DNA of 64,000 nt from Hevea brasiliensis (Eukaryota > Streptophyta > Magnoliopsida > Malpighiales > Euphorbiaceae), in the NCBI RefSeq assembly GCF_030052815.1, contig NC_079496.1:71847652-71911651 (forward strand), read 5' to 3'. How positions within the stretch are numbered: the stretch's first letter is position 1; the number at the start of each line of letters is the position of its first letter. The translations under genes and the position numbers were made by a program. Positions 57,276 through 64,000 of this stretch are shown here, piece by piece. Below the pieces are notes generated by a model. The model was not told the DNA's origin. It saw only the letters and a list, made by a program, of their open reading frames with translations, and did not search any database.

Positions 57276-60200
57276 TGTGACACCCCTTACCCGTCTACAG
57301 TATATCCGAGTAAGTTATGTCACATGGTGTACCGGAACACTCTTTTTTATCTTAATTAATTTTTATCACAGTTTTGAATATAACTTGTGAAATATAATTC
57401 ATTTAAGTCATTTATTGAAATCATAATTTATTTGACGTTCCGAAAATTTTATAGAAAATCCGGCAGAGTACCGGCTAAAAATGGAGAAAACAGTTCTTCG
57501 GAACCTATGAAGAACACTTCCAAAATCATTTCCAAACAATCCCAACTCCATTTCATCCACAAAGTCTCAATATGATTTTCAACAACCTTTCCATTACTCA
57601 AACATTCATTTCTCATGGTACTCATATACAAACAACAAATAAATACTCAAATTTTCCATTCATAACCACAATTTTCATTATTTACATGAACATCAAAATA
57701 CATTACATAAGTTCAATTACATTTGAGAAAATAAAAGTTAGTTACAAAATACCAAAATGAAACCTAGTGTTCTACCAATGCACTGTAGATGGTGAGGTGA
57801 CACGGACACTAGGCAGAGCTGCAGGAGGTCTCACCCAGTCTGCGGTCTACTGGGCTCTCGGTCAGTATCTCCAGAACCTACGCGTGGCAAAAGCAACGCG
57901 CTAAGCAATAATGCTTAGTGGTGCAATAATAAAATAAAAGGAAATAACAGATAATAAATATGTATTGAATGTATCGATGTCTTACTTGTTTTGTAGTTGT
58001 TATATTCATTATTTCATTAAATTTATCCACTTTCATTTTTGGTTGCCCAAGTAACCTATCTTTGGACGATTTGGATAAGCGGGTAACCGCCTTTGGGTAT
58101 CTAGTACCTTGGGCCGTCACACCATCGGTCACATATGCATCTCCAGGTGTGCAACAGAACAACTAATAAACTGTAATGACAATAGGCACAAGGCCAAATA
58201 TCAACACAATGTAAGAATGGCTAAAAGCCATAAAATCACAGAATGGCATAATTCCATGTGCAGTACTGCTAACTGAACCCTATTGGCATGCCAAGCTATC
58301 CAAACCAATCTTGTTAGGTATACTAGGGCATTTGATACTTTTGAATTTTGTAATTTTTTATTTTCAAGCTTTGGTGTTACTATTCACCTCATTGGTCAAC
58401 AAAAATGTTGACTTTTGCATAGAAAATAGGTACATTGGTTTTAACACTCTCAACATACCACATTTTGCAATCAAAACTTGTTGGCATTAATCACCAATAC
58501 CATTTCTAAGCTTAAAACTAATGAGACAGAAATTTTAGTTTTTATACTCTAATTTTACTGTTCCATTAGTTACTGTTACAGTGGGAATTTGAGAAAATGT
58601 TAAACATCAAAGTTGTTCCTTATTTTGTCTAGTTGAATTTCTTTTTTTGAATCACTCCATTTGGAGTTTTATAGGTCAAGTTATGGTCCAAAAACCACAA
58701 CTGGCCGGATTAGAAAATTGCAGAACTGACCATATCTACAGTGTAGTAAACAGTGACGGAAACTGCCTTGTTGGATAGGTTCTGGTCATAATTTGGGGTA
58801 GGTTTCTTCATGAAAGTTGTTTGTGTATATCTTAACTTATTTCTGTAAAAATTTCAGGTCAATTGGGCCATTCTACAATGAGTTATGGCCAAATGAACAA
58901 TTACTGTTCATTAGGTCATTTTGCAGAATCTGGTTGCAGGACATCCGGATTGGGGCCAGTTTTTGGTCCACTTGCTTTGGTCTTTTGGGCATGGTTTCTT
59001 CACCAAAATTGTGCCATTATGTGTCTAGTTTCATGTCCAATTCGCCAAACACCAATTGAACCTACACAACCAAAGTTATGGCTATCCAAATAGGCTGGAC
59101 TCACAGCCACACCTACTGCTCTCACTACGCAGCCACATCAAATCAGTTTGTAATGCTATAGTTCACTCCAAATTATGACCAACTTACCTAAAATGGTCAC
59201 TAATTGACCATTAGAATGTTCATTCTCTATTACCTCAGCAAGGTCCAAGTTTCTCTCCAAAACCCTAACCCTAATTGACCAAGGCTCCAATTCATGCATC
59301 CCACTCCTAATTTGCTATACTAATCATATAATTTATAAGAGGGGCAGCAATATGTGACTTTAAACCAAAGATTTCTCCTAACCCTAACTCATGTCAAGGC
59401 TGCCAAAACTTCATGGAATATAACCATGCTTCATTTATTCAATTTTTGTCAAATTTTTAACTTAACTTAGCTCAAATTCATGATTAGAAAGATGTAAAAG
59501 CAAAAGTTATGGCACTAACCTCCTTGGTGATTTTCTAAGCTTGTTCACACCTCACTTTATTCCACTTTCTTTTGTTTTCTTGGCTGCCAAACACTCTAGC
59601 AAGGTTGGGTGACAAATTTTAGTGAAGGGACCTAAGGGTTTTAGGGTGAGAAATCAAAGGTTGAAGGTGTGAGAGAATGAGAGTTATGGAGGAAGAAGGA
59701 GAAACTCACGCCTGGCTGAAGAAGAAGGAGAAAACACCAGAATTTTTGGGTCCATTTTGTCTCTTTTAATTGTTTTAAGAAAGCCTGTTGAATGGTGATT
59801 GGTGGAGGGTATGTAAATGACATCATGTGATGTCATTATCCCTAATTTCCTTCATTTTTCTTTTCTTTTCTTTTCTACCAAATTTCAATTTAATTTTTAG
59901 CAATATTTATTCATATTTTATGTCATAATAATTATTTACTTAACTGGACAAGTCAGCCAAAAATCATCTCTGAAGACGAAATGACCAAAATGCCCTCCGT
60001 TTGGCTTAACGGGTCAAAATTGTCTGTACCGATTGAAAAATTTTTCTAAATATTTTCTTGGCATTCTAATGCCATAATAACCTCAATGACCTTTGTCTGG
60101 TCTCCCAAAAATTATTTTATGAATTTTTCCCCGGGTCTAGGGCCCCGAGTTACGAGAACCGCAACTTCCCTCTGGGTTACCCATGGCTTGGGCACCGGCT

Positions 60201-60379
60201 CATTTAACTTGGTTGTATTTTATTTCTAAATTTTTTTTTAAATTTTTCTTATTAATATTTGAGTTAATTATGGTTCCTCACTTTAGTTTAAATATTTTTT
60301 CGAACGTTCTAGCTATCCGGACCGACACTGGTCACCGGAACAGTAGAATGTACGGAGTTGCTACAGAGAGGGTGTTACA
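57276..60379 (-). repeat. Gypsy-E2 central LTR (3104 bp), shared by two units
   Basis: The plus strand starts TGTGACACCCCTTACCC and ends GAGAGGGTGTTACA. Left neighbour is a primer-binding site, right neighbour a polypurine tract, so it borders two internal regions. Hairpin at 58885-58919 (two mismatches here), dyad at 58654-58667, AAACCCTAACCCTAA at 59260-59274. Near 58060-58090 it differs from the left LTR mostly at CTGG positions. Confidence 0.94.
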
Positions 60380-61153
60380 ACTCTTCCCCTCTAATTTAAA
60401 TTTCGTCCTCGAAATTTTACCTGATGCAACCAGTTGAGGGAACTATTGCCTCATCGTCTCTTCACTTTCCCAAGTTGCCTCCTCGGTGTTGTGGTGCCTC
60501 CAAAGCACTTTCACCAGTGGAATCTGCGTATTCCTCAATTCTTTCACTTCCCGAGCCAGAATCCGTATGGTTTCTTCCTCATATGTCAAATCCGGTTGTA
60601 CTTCAATTTCTTCCATGGAGATGACATGTGAAGGATCTGAGCGGTATCTTCTTAGCATAGACACGTGGAACACATTGTGGATCTTGTCCAGCTCTTGTGG
60701 TAAAGCTAGCCTATAGGCCATGGGACCCACACGTTCAATGACTTCATATGGGCCAATGAACCTAGGGCTTAACTTACCTTTTCTTCCAAACCTCAGTACT
60801 TTTTTCCATGGTGACACCTTGAGGAACACTTTGTCGCCAACCGCATATTCTATTTCTTTTCTCTTCAGGTCGGCATAAGATTTCTGTCTATCTGAGGCAA
60901 CCTTCAGATTGGCTTTGATTAGTTTTACTTTCTCTTCAGTCTGTTTCACCAAGTCTGGACCTACCAGTTTGTCTTCGCCCAATTCATTCCAGCACACTGG
61001 AGTTCTACATTTTCTCCCATACAGTGCTTCATATGGGGCCATTTGGATGCTAGCTTGGTAGCTATTGTTGTATGCAAATTCTGCCAGTGGGAGGTATTTA
61101 TCCCAACTTCCCTCAAATTCAATGACACAACTCCTCAGCATATCCTCAAGGAC
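60380..61153 (-). CDS. Gypsy-E2 (right unit) integrase C-terminus and chromodomain
   Basis: A 232-codon open exon (61141-60443) starting just after the intron, preceded in sense by GTCCTTGAGGAT. It contains MLRSCVIEFEGSWDKYLPLA, YEALYGRKCRTPVCWNELGE, KVFLKVSPWKKVLRFGRKGK, FIGPYEVIERVGPMAYRLAL and the chromodomain (EVQPDLTYEEETIRILAREV, LVKVLWRHHNTEEATWESEE). It is intact where the left unit has a stop. The first bases (60380-60394) are the polypurine tract; the final residues run to about 60400. Confidence 0.92.
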
Positions 61154-61228
61154 CTGACATATATTTCATGTTATTATTATCATTTTAGTTCAATATTTGT
61201 ATTAATTCAATTGGTTTCAATTATTTAC
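61154..61228 (-). other. 75-bp GT-AG intron in Gypsy-E2 integrase (right unit)
   Basis: In sense CCAG|GTAAATAATTG ... ATATATGTCAG|GTCCTTG. Reading through gives a stop three codons in (Val-Asn-Asn-stop), so splicing is needed to reach the chromodomain. It lies immediately after GQSERVIQ, four residues past the catalytic Glu. Identical in length and nearly in sequence to 43622-43696. Confidence 0.8.
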
Positions 61229-62437
61229 CTGGATTACTCTTTCTGATTGCCCATCCGTCTGAGGATGAAAAGCTGTGCTGAAGTGGAGTTGTGTACCCAA
61301 GGACTCGTGCAATTTCTTCCAAAATCTCGATGTAAACCTTGGGTCTCGATCAGATATGATGGAAAGTGGAATTCCATGCAGCCTAACTATCTCACTGATA
61401 TACAATTCTGCTAACTTCTCCAGTGAGTAGTCAGTCTTAACTGGCAGAAAGTGTGTTGACTTTGTCAATCTATCCATTATCACCCATACTGCGTCATGTT
61501 TCTTCTGGGTGAGAGGTAGACCACTTACAAAATCCATGGTGACCCGATCCCATTTCCATTCAGGTATGCGTATAGGCTGTAGCAAACCCGATGGAACTTG
61601 ATGTTCTGCCTTGACTTGCTGACATGTCAAGCATTTAGTCACATAGTCAACTATGTCCTTCTTCATACTAGGCCACCAATATTGAAGCCTCAGATCATGA
61701 TACATCTTTGTACTTCCTGGGTGCATAGCATATACACTGGTGTGTGCCTCTTTTAGAATACTGGCCTTCAATTCCCCATCATCTGGTACACACAGTCTTC
61801 CTTTGTAATACAGACACACATCTGCTTTCACCTCATAGTCAGTTGCTTTTCCGCCTGGGATTTTCCTCACAATAGCCATTAGCTTTTCATCTACTCTCTG
61901 CCCATCTAAAATCTGCTGTAACAGGTTTGGCCTCACTTGTAACTCAGCCAAAATAGCTCCATCTCGAACTAAAGATAGACAGGCATTCAATGATCTCAAA
62001 GCTGTCATGGATTTTTTGCTCAAAGCATCAGCAACTGCATTTGCCTTCCCAGGATGGTAGTCAATTACACAATCATAGTCCTTCAGGAACTCAATCCATC
62101 GCCTCTGTCTAAGGTTGAGCTCCTTCTGAGTTGGCAAATATTTTAGGCTCTTGTGGTCTGTGTAAATGTAGCACTTTTCACCATACAAGTAATGCCTCCA
62201 TATCTTCAGTGCGAAGATAATTGCTGCAAGCTCTAGATCATGGGTAGGGTAATTTTGTTCATGTGGCCTTAGCTGCCTGGAAGCATAAGCGACCACTTTC
62301 CCCTCTTGCATCAATACACACCCTAACCCATTATGAGAGGCATCACTGTAGACCACAAAGTCCTTTCCTGACACTGGCTGTGTTAACACTGGTGCCTCTA
62401 TCAACATAGCCTTCAACTTCTCAAACCGGTGCGACAC
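61229..62437 (-). CDS. Gypsy-E2 (right unit) RNase H and integrase core
   Basis: About 400 codons open. RNase [54 protein letters not shown]. Integrase zinc domain: [18 protein letters not shown] then [12 protein letters not shown] (H2C2). Core: [54 protein letters not shown] with all three acidic residues. It is the uninterrupted homologue of the region hit by Copia-D. The upstream end overlaps the RT frame at 62413-62437, where CCGG replaces the GCTGG of the left unit. Confidence 0.93.
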
Positions 62438-63480
62438 TTGTCATTCCAGTCAAATCTGACATTCTTGTGTAACAACTTGGTCATTGGAGCAGCTATTAAG
62501 GAAAATCCCTTCACAAATCTCCTGTAATACCCAGCTAGCCCCAAGAAGCTTCTGACCTCAGTTGTATTTCTGGGAGGCTTCCATTCCATCACTGCTTCTA
62601 TTTTCTTGGGATCCACCCTAATCCCATCAGCTGACACTATGTATCCAAGGAATGCAATCTCATTCAACCAGAAGTCACACTTGGATAACTTAGCATACAG
62701 CTTCTTTTCTCTCAGGGTTTGCAAAATAATCCTCAAATGCTCATCATGTTCTTCCCTGGTCTTGGAATACACCAGAATATCTTCAATAAAGACCACTACG
62801 AACCGTTTTAGGTATGGATGGAAGATACAGTTCATAAGGTCCATAAATGCCGCTGGTGCATTTGTTAGGCCAAAGGGCATCACCAGAAACTCATAATGCC
62901 CATACCGGGTCCTGAATGCAGTATTTGGCACATCTACATCCTTCACCCTCAACTGATGATACCCTGATCTGAGATCAATCTTAGAAAATACTCCTGCTCC
63001 CTTCAACTGATCAAACAGATCATCAATTCTAGGCAACGGATATTTGTTCTTCACAGTCACTTTATTCAACTGCCGGTAATCGAAGCATAACCTCAAAGTC
63101 CCATCCTTTTTCTTTGCAAACTGCACTGGAGCTCCCCATGGTGACACACTGGGGCGTATAAACCCCTTATCAAGTAACTCTTGCAATTGAGTTTTCAACT
63201 CCCTCAATTCAGTGGGTGCCATCCTGTAAAGAGCAATGGAAATGGGTGCTGTACCCGGCTGTGTCTCAATAGCAAACTCGACTTCCCTTTCAGGTGGCAA
63301 ACCAGGCAATTCTTTAGGGAAAACATCTGGGAAGTCTCTTACTGTGGGTATATCACTCAGGTTTGGCTTAGCCTGCCTAGTATCCACTACATGTGCTAGG
63401 TAGGCTTCACAGCCTTTTCTCATCATTCTTCTTGCAACTGTGGCTGAGATAACATTGACAGAAATCGTCCTTTCACCCAC
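62413..63480 (-). CDS. Gypsy-E2 (right unit) reverse transcriptase
   Basis: A 355-codon open segment: [73 protein letters not shown] and [13 protein letters not shown]. The catalytic box reads F-I-E-D instead of F-I-D-D, an Asp to Glu change at an active-site position that would be expected to impair polymerase activity. The left unit has FIDD. Then [20 protein letters not shown] (connection). The upstream frame is broken at 63455-63495. Confidence 0.9.
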   Translation of the reverse strand: MGERTISVNVISATVARRMMRKGCEAYLAHVVDTRQAKPNLSDIPTVRDFPDVFPKELPGLPPEREVEFAIETQPGTAPISIALYRMAPTELRELKTQLQELLDKGFIRPSVSPWGAPVQFAKKKDGTLRLCFDYRQLNKVTVKNKYPLPRIDDLFDQLKGAGVFSKIDLRSGYHQLRVKDVDVPNTAFRTRYGHYEFLVMPFGLTNAPAAFMDLMNCIFHPYLKRFVVVFIEDILVYSKTREEHDEHLRIILQTLREKKLYAKLSKCDFWLNEIAFLGYIVSADGIRVDPKKIEAVMEWKPPRNTTEVRSFLGLAGYYRRFVKGFSLIAAPMTKLLHKNVRFDWNDKCRTGLRS

Positions 63481-63493
63481 AATGATGATCTCA

Positions 63494-64000
63494 TTACCCT
63501 CGAAGTTTTGGAGAAATTCTCTTCAATTTGCAATCAACTATTGCCTGATGACGTGACAACCAGTCCATTCCCAAAATCACGTCAAACTCGTGGAAGGGCA
63601 ACTCAATCAGGTCTGCCAAAAATTCATACCCCTGAATCCTTAACGGGCAACCCTTGTATACTTTGTTCACTACTACACTGTGGCCCAATGGATTAGTGAC
63701 CAGAATGTCTTGGTCACTCTCCCCTACTAGTATCCCCCTTTCTACGGGTAGGTTGATGCAGATGTATGAATGAGTGGATCCTGGATCCACCAATGCATGC
63801 ACAGATGTATTGTAGAGGGAGAACGTACCCCTGATAACGTCCGGGGCATCTTGCTCCTCCTGAGCTCTCATGGCATAAGCTCTGGCAGGTGGTCTGTTAT
63901 CAAGCCTCTCTGCTGGCTCAGATCTGAGCCTCTGTGATGGTCCCCGCTGCGTCAGTTTGCGATTTCCTACCCCTTTGTGGTGCGGGGCAGTGCATGCGCT
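63494..64000 (-). CDS. Gypsy-E2 (right unit) protease, cut by the window end
   Basis: A 125-codon open segment up to 63871: [20 protein letters not shown], the protease motif [17 protein letters not shown] and [18 protein letters not shown]. The N-terminal continuation to 64000 shows corrupted matches to the left unit (55880-56060), again mostly at CAG/CCAG sites. Gag and the third LTR, if present, lie beyond the window. Confidence 0.86.
   Translation of the reverse strand, partial: SACTAPHHKGVGNRKLTQRGPSQRLRSEPAERLDNRPPARAYAMRAQEEQDAPDVIRGTFSLYNTSVHALVDPGSTHSYICINLPVERGILVGESDQDILVTNPLGHSVVVNKVYKGCPLRIQGYEFLADLIELPFHEFDVILGMDWLSRHQAIVDCKLKRISPKLRG

Larger units (their letters stand above)
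39751..64000 (-). mobile_element. Gypsy-E2, Tekay-like chromovirus in tandem LTR-int-LTR-int form
   Basis: Two near-identical internal regions (42848-57275, containing Copia-D; and 60380-64000, running off the window) alternate with two near-identical LTRs (39751-42847, 57276-60379). The central LTR has a primer-binding site on its left side and a polypurine tract on its right, so it serves as 5' LTR of one unit and 3' LTR of the other. The array is inserted in the integrase of Gypsy-E1; the 5 bp before it are AGTAG and the partner lies past the window. Proteins: Gag with CCHC knuckle, protease, RT, RNase H, integrase with intron, chromodomain. Confidence 0.92.

Noticed and set aside
59260..59274. 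Interstitial telomere
   Set aside because: Only two units, in the same place of each gypsy LTR; part of the element.
57276..60379. Solo LTR between two gypsy fragments
   Set aside because: A primer-binding site on one side and a polypurine tract on the other show it belongs to two units; no target duplication flanks it.

Overview
The window is an accessory, heterochromatic stretch of a plant nuclear genome, almost certainly a eudicot. It is AT-rich, has no recognisable host gene, and is built almost entirely of nested LTR retrotransposons. Plant origin is shown by Ty1/copia polyproteins with GAG_pre-integrase modules, Ty3/gypsy chromoviruses of the Tekay/Del type (3.1-3.5 kb LTRs, C-terminal chromodomain), an Athila-type ORF-1 remnant, a TRIM element, and primer-binding sites matching plant initiator tRNA-Met (TGGTATCAGAGC). 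The species cannot be named from sequence alone.

Left block (1-27955): minus-strand copies of one copia family with about 2.1 kb LTRs, stacked inside each other. Copia-C lies outermost; its 5' half is at 22132-27955 and carries a 527-bp TRIM in its leader. Copia-B inserted into the integrase region of C. B was then hit three times: by complete Copia-A (408-10345, target duplication GTTTT), by an element now reduced to a solo LTR (10700-12804, CTCCA/CTCTA), and, inside its own 5' LTR, by a gypsy element now reduced to a solo LTR (17704-20782, TGTCA). The 3' ends of B and C lie left of the window.

Middle (27956-39750): a decayed plus-sense gypsy LTR remnant, then an Athila-like remnant (about 30381-35023) with a frameshifted ORF-1-like gene. 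Gypsy-E1 (LTR 35024-38520, chromodomain/integrase 38521-39750) is inserted next to it.

Right block (39751-64000): Gypsy-E2, a minus-strand Tekay-like chromovirus in the tandem form LTR-internal-LTR-internal, inserted in the integrase of E1. Both E2 integrase genes carry the same 75-bp AT-rich GT-AG intron directly after the catalytic Glu. The left E2 unit is interrupted by plus-strand Copia-D (44169-53750, TSD CATGA), which has complete LTRs but has lost its protease.

No polyprotein is fully open. Many frameshifts, especially in the near-identical copies A, D and E2, fall where a sister copy has CAG or CTG and the broken copy has CG. This points to base-calling errors at CHG-methylated cytosines rather than real decay, so the young elements may be more intact than they look. 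All calls are by eye from the sequence; family and clade names are inferences from motifs.
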